From positions 1,971,501-2,035,500 of the forward strand of contig NZ_CP036515.1 of NCBI RefSeq assembly GCF_004323635.1: a DNA stretch of 64,000 nt. The letters run 5' to 3'. The translations under genes and the position numbers were made by a program. Source of the DNA: Lichenihabitans psoromatis (lineage in GTDB: Bacteria; Pseudomonadota; Alphaproteobacteria; Rhizobiales; Beijerinckiaceae). Of this stretch, positions 17,642 to 25,931 are shown piece after piece. A model generated the notes under the pieces. It was not told where the DNA came from. It saw nothing but the letters and a program-made list of their open reading frames with translations, and made no database searches. How positions within the stretch are numbered: the first letter of the stretch is position 1; each line of letters opens with the position of its first letter.

Positions 17642-19344
17642 CCCACCCTGATCCGCATGCGGTCCGTGCCGAGACACTGCGCCGTTTGACGGCCGATCCG
17701 AAAGTACCGGTGCTGATCGTCGGCGCCGGGATCAACGGTGCCGGCACATTCCGGGATCTCGCTCTGCAGGGCGTCGATTGCCTGTTGGTCGACAAAGGCG
17801 ATTGGTGCGGCGGCACCAGCGCGGCGCCCTCGCGCCTTATTCACGGCGGGCTGAAATATCTTGAAACGGGCGAGTTCCGGCTCGTCGCTGAATCGACCCG
17901 CGAGCGCAATTTGCTGCTCCGCAACGCGCCGCATTTCGTCAAGCCGCTGCCGACCATGGTCCCGATCAGGTCCTATGCGGGCGGCCTGCTGCCCTCGATC
18001 AAACGCTTTTTAGGGCGCAAGGCCAAAATGGCGGATCGAGGCTTATTGATCGTGGAGGTCGGGCTGGCGATCTACGATTGGCTCGGTCGCAAGCACCGCG
18101 TCATGCCGCGTCATGGCGTGATGCTCCAAGCCGCGGCACGGCGGCGCTTTCCGAAGCTCGATCCATCGATCGTGGCAGCCTCGACCTATTACGATGCGAG
18201 CGTCACTCAGGCCGAACGGCTCTGCTACGAGCTCGTGGTCGATGGGCAGAAGGCTCATCCTGGTGCGCGGGCGCTGAACCACGTGGCGGTCACGGGGCTT
18301 GCCGACGGTCGCATTCTCCTCACCGATCAGGTCACCGGTGCCGCCAGCGCGGTCGAGCCGAAGGTCGTGGTCAATGCGGCCGGGCCGTGGATCGATCAGG
18401 TCAACCACGCGGTGGGGCTCAACAAGGCCTATATCGGCGGCACCAAGGGGTCGCATCTCGTCGTCGACAATCCCGAACTGGTCCGCCAGATCGACGGTCA
18501 CATGATTTATTTCGGCTCCTCCGATGGCCGGATCTGCCTCGTCTATCCGTTCTTCGGCCGCGCGCTGATCGGCTCGACCGACATCAAGGCCGATAATCCG
18601 GACGATGTCGTCTGTGACGATAGCGAGGCGGATTACATGCTCGGCATGCTGGGCGAGGTGTTCCCGGATTTGTCTGTCACCCGAGAGCAGATCGTCTACC
18701 GCTACACGGGCATCCGCCCGCTGCCGGCGGCTCAGGTCGATGATCCGGGCGAGATCAGCCGCGATCACTCATTGGCGCGCGATATGTTGCCCGGCGGCAG
18801 CGTTCCGGTGCTGTCGATGATCGGCGGCAAATGGACGACGTTCCGCGCCTTCTCGGCCGATACGACCGATGTCGTGCTCGGCTTGGTGGGACGACAGCGA
18901 CGTCGCGACACGACCTTCGAGCCGATCGGGGGAGGTCGGGACTATCCGATCACGCCATCGGCACAACGGGGCTGGATCGCGGGCGTTGCGGCGGCCTTCC
19001 GGATCGGGCCGGCGCGCGCCGGCGTTCTGCTGGACCGTTATGGCACCACGGCGGAGGCCATGCTGGCATCGTTCGATGGCTCTCCGGAGATGCCGCTGGC
19101 GAGCCTTCCCGGCTATACCGAGGCCGAAATTCGCTGGATCGTTCGGCACGAACAGGTCGTGACCCTCGACGATCTCGTGTTTCGCCGCCTGCCGATTGCC
19201 TTTTCCGGGCGCCTCGACATCAAGGCTTTGACGGAACTCGCCACGGTGGCGGGTGACGTCCTGGGATGGAGCGCCGACGAACGGGATGCGGAGATCGCGC
19301 GCGTCGCGCGCGTCGCCAAGCATCGGCATGGCGTTCGACTTTAA
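17638..19344 (+). CDS. GlpD/EryB-like FAD-dependent polyol-phosphate dehydrogenase
   Basis: The 568-residue flavoprotein resembles aerobic glycerol-3-phosphate dehydrogenase. The FAD Rossmann motif is VLIVGAGINGAGTFRDLALQG near residues 24-44. It also has GGTSAAPSRLIHGGLKYLE, and the substrate-side blocks YPFFGRALIGSTD and YRYTGIRPLP. The C-terminal domain of about 130 residues is the usual DAO_C. It begins within the kinase stop (ATGA), so kinase and dehydrogenase are coupled. The pairing suggests oxidation of the polyol phosphate made by the kinase, with electrons passed to the quinone pool, as for EryB or GlpD. It converges and overlaps by four bases with the diguanylate cyclase gene. Confidence 0.85.
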   Translation: MTHPDPHAVRAETLRRLTADPKVPVLIVGAGINGAGTFRDLALQGVDCLLVDKGDWCGGTSAAPSRLIHGGLKYLETGEFRLVAESTRERNLLLRNAPHFVKPLPTMVPIRSYAGGLLPSIKRFLGRKAKMADRGLLIVEVGLAIYDWLGRKHRVMPRHGVMLQAAARRRFPKLDPSIVAASTYYDASVTQAERLCYELVVDGQKAHPGARALNHVAVTGLADGRILLTDQVTGAASAVEPKVVVNAAGPWIDQVNHAVGLNKAYIGGTKGSHLVVDNPELVRQIDGHMIYFGSSDGRICLVYPFFGRALIGSTDIKADNPDDVVCDDSEADYMLGMLGEVFPDLSVTREQIVYRYTGIRPLPAAQVDDPGEISRDHSLARDMLPGGSVPVLSMIGGKWTTFRAFSADTTDVVLGLVGRQRRRDTTFEPIGGGRDYPITPSAQRGWIAGVAAAFRIGPARAGVLLDRYGTTAEAMLASFDGSPEMPLASLPGYTEAEIRWIVRHEQVVTLDDLVFRRLPIAFSGRLDIKALTELATVAGDVLGWSADERDAEIARVARVAKHRHGVRL

Positions 19345-20867
19345 GCCGCGCTCAGGAGCCGATCGCCCCGGCAGCAATTTCGACCGTCGGCTTTGGCGCG
19401 ATACATCGCCTGGTCGGCCGCCGCAATGAGGATGTCGCTGTCTGTACCAAGCGTCGGCTGACAGGTCGCGATCCCGATGCTGACCGTCGCTGTTTTGTTG
19501 CCCGATGCGACATGCGGGTGCCGCAGCTTTGCGATCGATGCGCGAATGTTTTCCGCGACCTGAAAGGCGCCCGCTGCGTCGGTGGCCGGAAGAATGATGG
19601 TGAATTCCTCACCCCCGTATCGGGCGGCAAGATCGGCCGGCCGTCGTAAATTGCTCGACATGCAGGTCGCAAACTTCTTCAGCAATTCGTCGCCCGCTTG
19701 ATGCCCGAAGGAATCGTTGAAGTCTTTGAAGTGGTCCGCATCGATCATCAGAAGCGACAGCTCAGAACGATCCCGGATGCCGCGTCGCCATTCGATATCC
19801 AGCGCTTCGACGAAGCGCCTGCGATTGGCCAATTGGGTCAACGGGTCCGTTGCGGCCAGACGAGCCAAGGTCGTTTCGACAGCCGCACGACGCGCGATTT
19901 CTCCGTTGAGCAAGATCAGAAGCGCCAGGCAGCCGATGCAGAGCAGCGCCAGGATAGCGCCGATGATCAGCGCCTTTCGCCACCATGCCGCATAAGCGGC
20001 ATCGCCCGGGATTTCGACGACCTGGATAAGCGGCAGCGAGCCGATCCGGTGAAACGACACGATTCGACTCTCGCCGGCGATGGGCGACAACCCCTCGAAA
20101 TGTCCCTTTTGCGCCGAATTGAGAATCGCAAAATTATCGGCATTGCGGATATTGCGGCGAATTTCAGCGTTCACGAAAGGTTCGCGAAGAATGATCGTGC
20201 CATCGGTTCGGAGCAGCGTCGAGGCCCCGCCAGGACCAAGGTTCAATCCTTGGTAGAGCGTGGTGATGTAGCTCAGCTTGATGTAGCCGACCACGACACC
20301 TCCAAAGCTGCCATCGGCATGATCGATGCGGCGGCTGAGAGCGACCATCCATGTGGCCGTGAGACGACTGACGAAGGGCTTGCTGACAAACAGACCAACA
20401 TCTCTCGTGCCGCTGTGGACTTGAAAATATTCTCGGTCCTGAAACGAGCTCGTCGCGCGGATCGAAGCCTTGGAGGCGGCGCGAATGAAACCCGTGTCGT
20501 CGAGAACAGCGATCGAGACATTCTCATCCGACGCAAGCCAGCTATCGAAGAGAACGAGGTCGCGCAGCTTCGGATCCAAGTTCTGGACGGCTGGATTGCT
20601 CCACAATTTGGTGATCGACAGAAGGCCGTCGTCGATCAATTGAAGATTGCGATCGACATCGCTCGCGACTGTCGATGCCAGATTTCCGGCGGCATTTTGG
20701 ATCTCATTGCTGACGTCGCGGCGGGCATCGTGCATGACGAGACCAAAGACAAGACAGATCGCCAGCAATCCAACAGCCAGGATGCCCATCAGCAATCGAC
20801 GCGCGGCGATGCTCTCGCCTAATCGGCCGAAAGCCTTGGTGGACGTCGATTCTGCTCGCTGCAGCAT
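19341..20867 (-). CDS. Membrane diguanylate cyclase with extracytoplasmic Cache-like sensor
   Basis: This 508-residue protein makes cyclic di-GMP. A first membrane helix lies near residues 24-46, followed by a periplasmic sensor of about 250 residues that fits the dCache type (DREYFQVHSGTRDVGLFVSKPF). A second helix lies near 300-322 and a GGDEF domain fills the last 165 residues. The active-site motif is GGEEF, and the inhibitory I-site RPAD stands five residues before it, so product inhibition is expected. No EAL domain is present. The start at 20867 has AAGGGAG close upstream. A link to curli, about 18 kb away, is only a general expectation. Confidence 0.9.
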   Translation of the reverse strand: MLQRAESTSTKAFGRLGESIAARRLLMGILAVGLLAICLVFGLVMHDARRDVSNEIQNAAGNLASTVASDVDRNLQLIDDGLLSITKLWSNPAVQNLDPKLRDLVLFDSWLASDENVSIAVLDDTGFIRAASKASIRATSSFQDREYFQVHSGTRDVGLFVSKPFVSRLTATWMVALSRRIDHADGSFGGVVVGYIKLSYITTLYQGLNLGPGGASTLLRTDGTIILREPFVNAEIRRNIRNADNFAILNSAQKGHFEGLSPIAGESRIVSFHRIGSLPLIQVVEIPGDAAYAAWWRKALIIGAILALLCIGCLALLILLNGEIARRAAVETTLARLAATDPLTQLANRRRFVEALDIEWRRGIRDRSELSLLMIDADHFKDFNDSFGHQAGDELLKKFATCMSSNLRRPADLAARYGGEEFTIILPATDAAGAFQVAENIRASIAKLRHPHVASGNKTATVSIGIATCQPTLGTDSDILIAAADQAMYRAKADGRNCCRGDRLLSAA

Positions 20868-21214
20868 CACCGCTCCCTTGAGCAGGATCGGATATGGTCG
20901 AGCCACATGGCGGCTCGACCCCGAGAAGACTGCTCGCCCTTTGAATGAGAAGCGCTAACGACACGGCGATCGCACTCTCGAGATTGGTGCGATGCATAGC
21001 ATAACTCTTCGAGCGAGAGATTAACGACGCTCGCCGAGGCGCGGCACAGTCGACATGATGCCGCTGTCGATTTTCGTTCGCATCATCCAGTCATCGCTGT
21101 TCTTGCGACGTGTCGCACCCAAGCCACGCGCCTCGTAAGATGCCGATTACTTTCTGTTATCTTGCAATTTGATGCGTCATCCAATAGAGGCTGTCTGCAA
21201 GCAAGGAGAAATCA
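20868..21214. other. Intergenic region upstream of mucR and the cyclase gene
   Basis: This 347-base divergent gap holds the promoters of both genes. The part next to mucR (about 21138-21190) is AT-richer, with several T-A steps such as TTACTTTCTGTTATCTTGC. MucR/Ros proteins prefer this sort of DNA and often control their own genes. No hairpin with a T-run and no small open frame with a ribosome site is evident. Confidence 0.4.
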
Positions 21215-21739
21215 TTGGCCAACCTCGATCGACACCAAGTCCTTGAATGGACCGCAGATATCGTTGCCGCTTTTGTGAGCAACAATGCAGTCCACGCGGG
21301 AGATGTTTCCGATATCATCACCACGGTTTATGCGTCGCTGACTGCGATTGCGTCGCCGAAGCAGCCGAAAGAGCCTGTGCAGGATTTGGTACCTGCTGTC
21401 TCCATCAAAAAATCGGTAACGAACGACTATCTGATCTGTCTCGAAGATGGAAAAAGCTTCAAATCGTTGAAGCGTCATCTACAGAGCGCTTACGGCCTCA
21501 CGCCGGATCAATATCGCGCCAAGTGGGGCTTGCCGCGCGATTACCCCATGGTTGCGCCGGCCTATGCGGCCGCACGGTCGTTGCTCGCGAAGGAAAGCGG
21601 TCTCGGCGTTCCGCGCAACGGCGAGACGGTTGCTGCCGCTCTCGAAACGATCCAGGCGCCGGCAAACGACGCGATGTCGACCGAAAACCGTGACGGTCGT
21701 GTCGAGAAGCGTCGGGGACGGCCGAAGAAAGCCGCCTGA
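21215..21739 (+). CDS. mucR: MucR/Ros-family regulator with degenerate zinc finger and AT-hook tail
   Basis: The 174-residue protein belongs to the Ros/MucR family, global H-NS-like regulators of alphaproteobacteria. The DNA-binding domain has the family core FKSLKRHL and the block YRAKWGLPRDYPMVAPAYAAARS. Of the zinc ligands, Cys75 and His88 remain. The second Cys is Asp78, and the second His position holds Tyr93 with no His nearby. Some Mesorhizobium homologues also lack ligands and fold without zinc. Unusually, the last nine residues contain RRGRPKK, a textbook AT-hook. The N-terminal 60 residues match the oligomerisation region. The start is TTG at 21215, with AAGGAG at 21203-21208. A strong terminator follows. 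Confidence 0.9.
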   Translation: MANLDRHQVLEWTADIVAAFVSNNAVHAGDVSDIITTVYASLTAIASPKQPKEPVQDLVPAVSIKKSVTNDYLICLEDGKSFKSLKRHLQSAYGLTPDQYRAKWGLPRDYPMVAPAYAAARSLLAKESGLGVPRNGETVAAALETIQAPANDAMSTENRDGRVEKRRGRPKKAA

Positions 21740-21801
21740 CCACGCCGTCAGCCACGATCATCGAGCCTCGTGCTTCGGTCGTGGCCTCCATAAGATCGAC
21801 A

Positions 21802-21843
21802 ACAGAAAGCCAGGTCGACGCGAGTCGCCTGGCTTTCTGTTTC
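21802..21843 (+). terminator. Rho-independent terminator after mucR
   Basis: A perfect 13-base-pair stem is formed by ACAGAAAGCCAGG and CCTGGCTTTCTGT, with a loop that can itself pair (CGAC-gcga-GTCG), followed by TTT. It stands 63 bases after the mucR stop and could also serve the convergent DUF1127 gene on the other strand. Confidence 0.9.
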
Positions 21844-21900
21844 ATCGAATCGCTGCGGCGTCGCGCCCAAGGGCGTCGCCGCCGCGTGTCGGCATTCTGT

Positions 21901-22053
21901 TTAGATGCGAATGCCGGTCTTGACGGCTGCTTCGATTTCGCCGCGCGACAGACCGATGTCGTCCAGTTCGCGATCGGTCAGGCGATGCAATTCGGTGATC
22001 GCATCGCGGCTGCTGCGCCAGTTCTTGAAGGAAACGTAGAGGGCCTTGATCAT
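21901..22053 (-). CDS. DUF1127 small protein
   Basis: This 50-residue protein was found by direct translation. It begins MIKALYVSFKNWRSSRD and continues with ITELHRLTDRELDDIGLSRGEI, the standard DUF1127 core (YjiS-like); the arginine-rich, LxDIGL motif is complete. Short DUF1127 proteins in alphaproteobacteria have been linked to phosphate and carbon metabolism, RNA turnover and stress responses, but no single function is settled. It converges on mucR and shares the terminator region. The preceding 350 bases are AT-rich and non-coding. Confidence 0.88.
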   Translation of the reverse strand: MIKALYVSFKNWRSSRDAITELHRLTDRELDDIGLSRGEIEAAVKTGIRI

Positions 22054-22412
22054 GGTTCTTACTCGTCTTGCCGGACCTCGGTCTAAACCGTCTGGTCCGA
22101 TTGTTCTGACCCTATGTAAGCCTCATTGGTGCGGCGCAACACAGACGAGTTCTCACACCAGTTATGATGATTTAGCATGACGTTTTTCATATATTTTCAA
22201 CATTATGGCACTTCATACAGCGTAAAGAGCAATAATTAGGCACTAATTTTAACTGCATGCTTTTTAGGCGAGCATGTTTTCCAGGCCAAAATGCTGCAAA
22301 CGCATGACAGAGCGAGCTCCGATCATCGTCGACAGCGCGGATGTCACCTGATCGCGCGCACTGGAGTCCGGCCGCTCTTCGTTCAAAAGAGAGAATCATG
22401 GGAGTGTGAAGG
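22054..22412. other. AT-rich intergenic region
   Basis: This 359-base divergent gap separates the DUF1127 gene from the YcaQ-type gene and is clearly AT-richer than its surroundings, especially at about 22160-22280. A weak hairpin, CATGC with GCATG around an 11-base loop, ends at 22276 and is followed by TTTT. This could be a poor terminator on the plus strand, but I see no matching upstream transcript. Promoters for both flanking genes are expected here. Confidence 0.35.
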
Positions 22413-23624
22413 ATGCGGCCGACGGAAACCGCTTCATCACGGTCCGGTCGATCGCTCATGCCGCGCACACCAATGACGCCCATCGCCCTCGATCAGTCGC
22501 TCGCGCGCCGCATATGGCTTCACGCGCAGAGGCTTGATGGTCCCGCTCCGTTCGGCTCGGGCGCTGCAGCGACTCAGGCCGCGATCGACCATCTCGGTTA
22601 TGTGCAGATCGATACCATTCACGTCATCGAGCGGTGCCATCACCACATTCTGTGGAGCCGGATCCCGGATTACCGGCGCGGGCACCTGCATCGAGCGCAG
22701 ACGATCGAAAAAACATCATTCGAATATTGGACCCATGCCCTGTCCTATGTGCCGACAGCAGACATGCGGTTTTTCGTGCCGGCGATGAGGCAGCACAAGC
22801 GGGACCCGAAAACCTGGTTTGAAACGGTCAGCCGGGAGGACATGCGGAAGGTTCTGACCTTGATCCAAACCGGCGGCCCCCTGACGATCCGCGATATCGA
22901 GGATGATGTCCTGGTCGAGAAGGATCATGCCTGGGCAAGCCGAAAACCGTCCAAGCGGGCGCTTCAGATGGCCTTCTACGCCGGCGATCTGACGATCAGC
23001 GAACGGGTCGGCATGCTGAAAACCTATGATCTGACACCGCGTCATTTTGGCTGGGATGCCTTGCCGAAGCCCGCCACAGAGCGTCAGATCGCGGCTTATC
23101 TGCTCGACCGCGCGCTTCGGTCGCAAGGGCTCGTCAGCCTCGAGTCGATCTGCCACCTCGATGCCAAGCGCAAACCAGAGATTGCTGCCCTGATCGCGGC
23201 GCGAGTCAAACGGCGCACGCTGGTGCCGGTTGTGATCGAGGGCGAGGGCAAAACCCAGCATTGGGCCGAACCAGCCGCGCTCGAGCCGCCTCGTCCGGAT
23301 CGAGACCTCACCCACATCCTCTCGCCCTTCGACCCGCTGATCATCCAGCGCAAACGACTGAAGCTGTTCTTCGGCTACGATCACCGCTTCGAGGCTTATG
23401 TGCCGAAGCAGAAACGCATCTTCGGCTATTTTGCTCTGCCGGTTCTGGTCGGGGACGAGGTCGTGGCCGTGATCGATCTCAAAACCGACCGGGAGCAGCG
23501 AGCTTTGTTGATCCAGCAATGGACGTGGGTCGGCCTGGGCTCGCCGCAACGCCACAAGGCGCTTGTCGAGGACGCTCTGGGGCGATTCGAGACTTTCCAG
23601 TTTCGTCCGGCCGTCCTCGACTGA
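22413..23624 (+). CDS. YcaQ/AlkX-type winged-helix DNA glycosylase
   Basis: The 403-residue protein belongs to the HTH_42 family (formerly DUF1006), whose members YcaQ (AlkX) and AlkZ excise bulky alkylated bases and interstrand cross-links. The family's QxD catalytic motif is present in GYVQIDTIHVIERCHHHILWSR near residue 65. RKPSKRALQMAFYAGDL and the C-terminal ILSPFDPLIIQRKRLKLFFGYDHRFEAY blocks are also typical. Start choice is uncertain: GTG/ATG options occur within the first 21 codons. The QxD motif places it nearer the bacterial YcaQ group than AlkZ of Streptomyces. It stands alone in its transcription unit. Confidence 0.85.
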   Translation: MRPTETASSRSGRSLMPRTPMTPIALDQSLARRIWLHAQRLDGPAPFGSGAAATQAAIDHLGYVQIDTIHVIERCHHHILWSRIPDYRRGHLHRAQTIEKTSFEYWTHALSYVPTADMRFFVPAMRQHKRDPKTWFETVSREDMRKVLTLIQTGGPLTIRDIEDDVLVEKDHAWASRKPSKRALQMAFYAGDLTISERVGMLKTYDLTPRHFGWDALPKPATERQIAAYLLDRALRSQGLVSLESICHLDAKRKPEIAALIAARVKRRTLVPVVIEGEGKTQHWAEPAALEPPRPDRDLTHILSPFDPLIIQRKRLKLFFGYDHRFEAYVPKQKRIFGYFALPVLVGDEVVAVIDLKTDREQRALLIQQWTWVGLGSPQRHKALVEDALGRFETFQFRPAVLD

Positions 23625-23884
23625 GATGCCCGACAAGGGTCACGCCGCCGCCGCAAGATCGCTGGGACGAGACCATGATTCGGACAAGAAACGCTGCGAC
23701 ATTCTGACTGTTGATCCGGGCCCCTCTGGCGTATGTCGAAGTTTCGACTGCGCGATGTCGGATCAGACTGCGCGAAACCCGCAATCGGGTTTGCCAATCT
23801 GCATCGGGTCTGGCGACATCTTTCCCATGACTTGACCAGATTGGTTCTTTAGCGCGGAAACTCGTGCTTCCATGGAGGACTTGT

Positions 23885-24370
23885 TTGTCAGAGATCTTGA
23901 ACAAAGCAGGCAATGGCCGCGATCATCAATCGGTCGCAGCGGAAGCGGCCCTGTCGCGGGCCGCCGATCTGATGGAGGCGCTCGTCGCCGCCTACGCGCT
24001 GATGGCGCATGCCGACGGTGAAGTTGCTGCCGCCGAACGGCAAAGGATGTTTTCGATCCTGCGAGGCAACCCGGCGATGTCGATCTTGTCGCGCCACGAT
24101 ATCGCCGACGAGGCCGCTGTCCACGAAGCGAATTTCAGGCTCGATCCGGAAGTCGCCCAGCAGATCGCCCGCGAAAAACTGATGGCTGTCGCCAATCGCC
24201 GCGACGCCGTCAGCACGATCATAGCGGCCTGTCGCGAGATCATTCCGGCTGACGGCGTGGCCCACCCGGCCGAGTATCGTCAACTCGCCGAAATCAAGTC
24301 CATGTTGGGGCGCCCCGACGAGGCCCGGCTCGGACGGTCCTGGCACGATGGCGGAGCCGATGACCGTTGA
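23885..24370 (+). CDS. TerB-family protein
   Basis: The 161-residue helical protein matches the TerB fold (tellurite resistance TerB, COG3793-like). A conserved acidic segment AYALMAHADGEVAAAERQRM lies near residues 34-53 and REIIPADGVAHPAEYRQLAEI appears in the second half, each with the Asp-Gly-(Glu/Val) motif thought to bind metal. The start is probably TTG at 23885, since GGAGG lies six bases upstream; a GTG at 23864 would add seven residues without a ribosome site. No other ter genes are nearby, so tellurite resistance is not implied. The next gene overlaps its stop codon. Confidence 0.7.
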   Translation: MSEILNKAGNGRDHQSVAAEAALSRAADLMEALVAAYALMAHADGEVAAAERQRMFSILRGNPAMSILSRHDIADEAAVHEANFRLDPEVAQQIAREKLMAVANRRDAVSTIIAACREIIPADGVAHPAEYRQLAEIKSMLGRPDEARLGRSWHDGGADDR

Positions 24371-24759
24371 CCGCTAACGATCTCGACCGGGGCCACGCGG
24401 TGGCCCCGGTTTCTGCGTCCCCCGTCGGCTTTCAGTCGGAGGTTGATCCGGACCGCAGCCCTGCAACGGATTTGTCGGCCGCCTGGGACGACCGGGTCAG
24501 CCGCTCGCTCACGCTGCTGCCGGATCGTGTCAGGCGAGGCGTCGAATGGCTCCGTGTGCCGTCGCGGCGCTGGCTGCGTTTGGTCGCTGGATGTTTGTTC
24601 ATCCTCGGCGGGTGTCTGTCGATCCTGCCGGTTCTCGGGCTCTGGATGCTGCCCCTTGGCTTCGCGCTTCTTGGAGAGGATTTCCCGCCCTTGAAGCCGC
24701 GCCTTGAGCGCGTTGCGCTGTGGTTCGAGCGGCAGTGGAGCCGGATGCGATCGCGCTAA
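24367..24759 (+). CDS. Small membrane protein, PGPGW-like
   Basis: The 130-residue protein has a polar N-terminal half and two adjacent hydrophobic segments at about residues 70-85 and 88-102, separated by a tight Pro/Gly turn (ILPVLGLWMLPLG). This fits the putative transmembrane protein family PGPGW. A basic, amphipathic C-terminal helix follows. Translation may start at TTG 24367, which overlaps the TerB-like stop as TTGA, although no strong ribosome site decides it. Function unknown. It probably forms an operon with the TerB-like gene. Confidence 0.6.
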   Translation: MTANDLDRGHAVAPVSASPVGFQSEVDPDRSPATDLSAAWDDRVSRSLTLLPDRVRRGVEWLRVPSRRWLRLVAGCLFILGGCLSILPVLGLWMLPLGFALLGEDFPPLKPRLERVALWFERQWSRMRSR

Positions 24760-24774
24760 AATGTGGGCTGGCGC

Positions 24775-25722
24775 TCAGGGCAGGGCGTAGAGGCGCATGA
24801 ACAGGGCTTGCGACCGCGGGAATGTGCCGTCGTCGATTTGGCTCGGCCAGGCGCCGCCGGCGATGTCGAAATAGATCGCGAAGGCGATGTGGGCTTGGTT
24901 CTGGCGGAACCAGTCCGTCATGTGCTGCACGAAAGAGGGGTTATCGCCGGCCTGCCCGACGCCCCATTCGGCATAGCTCATGTCCTTGCCGTGTCGTTGC
25001 GCGAAATCGCGTTGCCAGGTCAAACCGAACGGGGCCTCCAGCACGCTTGCGGTCCAGCGTGCCTCGGGACTTTTGTGGTCGGCGTAATCATAGACGTCGA
25101 GCCCGATCGTATCGACCACGTCATCGCCTGGATAGGCCAGGTCGGCCGCCATATCTTGCGCCCCCCAACTCGGACACCAATCGAAGCGAAAGCGGGGCGA
25201 GACGGCGCGAAATAACGCGACCACATGGCGGAAGGCCGCCACATAGGCTTGCGGATCCGGCCCGGCAAACCACGCGGTCTGCTTGTCGTTCATCTCCCAG
25301 CCGAAGCGGATCACGGCGCTGGGTTGTGCCGCAGCGATCGCCATGGCGGCTTGCCGGAATTCGGGATCGTGGAGCCCCGCTGCGACATCGGAAAGCGGCG
25401 TTCCCTTCATGGTCAACGGCACTGACCACACCATCCGGCGGGTCGGATTGGCGGCTTTCCAGAGGGCCGGCAAGAAGGCCGTCTCGCCGAAGCTGTCCCA
25501 GGTGGATTTGCCGAAATAGTCGAGCGCCGGCACCGATGAAAGTGGCCGATTGAGCCGCGCTTCCCACAGCGCCATATTGCTTTCGCGACCCTCTGGTCCC
25601 CAGGCCACGAAAGCCCCCGCGAGTTTCCCGGGGAGGGGTATCTCGGCTCTCGCAATCGAAACGTCGAGCGCGAACCAGACCAGCGCGACCGCGATCGTGA
25701 CTAAGCCATCGGTTCGTCTCAT
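24775..25722 (-). CDS. Secreted GH26-like glycoside hydrolase
   Basis: The 315-residue protein has a signal peptide of about 26 residues (ends IARA) and a TIM-barrel resembling GH26 (mannanase, lichenase and related beta-glycanases). Candidate catalytic residues are Glu143 in RFGWEMND (acid/base) and Glu252 in SYAEWGVGQ (nucleophile), in the right order and spacing for clan GH-A. GLDVYDYADH between them is a typical barrel strand. Start 25722 gives a normal signal peptide; ATG 25755 would add 11 residues and cannot be ruled out. Similar proteins in rhizobia lie near exopolysaccharide genes, but no such genes are here. It is divergent from the sulfate importer. Confidence 0.7.
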   Translation of the reverse strand: MRRTDGLVTIAVALVWFALDVSIARAEIPLPGKLAGAFVAWGPEGRESNMALWEARLNRPLSSVPALDYFGKSTWDSFGETAFLPALWKAANPTRRMVWSVPLTMKGTPLSDVAAGLHDPEFRQAAMAIAAAQPSAVIRFGWEMNDKQTAWFAGPDPQAYVAAFRHVVALFRAVSPRFRFDWCPSWGAQDMAADLAYPGDDVVDTIGLDVYDYADHKSPEARWTASVLEAPFGLTWQRDFAQRHGKDMSYAEWGVGQAGDNPSFVQHMTDWFRQNQAHIAFAIYFDIAGGAWPSQIDDGTFPRSQALFMRLYALP

Positions 25723-25855
25723 CGGAGGAGGCTTTCCAGCGTGGTGATGCGGCATGCGTTTCGTAAGTCGTCTCGGCTCGATATTGAATTGCGCGGCGGC
25801 TGTCGAGGATGGTCGTCGATCGACTTGCAGCCCCGCATCGCATCCTCCACACACA

Positions 25856-25876
25856 AAGTTGACAAGCTTTATAGAC
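25856..25876 (+). promoter_or_regulatory. Sulfur-transport promoter motif, sbp copy
   Basis: AAGTTGAC at the left and TAGAC at the right with a shared central TT match the segment at 2881-2901 at 16 of 21 positions. The motif ends 55 bases before the sbp start codon, against 56 in the ssuA promoter. Both motifs are followed within ten bases by GCAAGT. Confidence 0.5.
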
Positions 25877-25931
25877 TGATCGCAAGTGAGGAACGATCGA
25901 TATGCCATCGCTGGTCGCCAAGGAGATTTCG

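Noticed and set aside
22256..22280. CATGC/GCATG hairpin followed by TTTT
   Set aside because: Stem of five pairs with an 11-base loop is too weak, and no upstream gene on the plus strand needs a terminator there.
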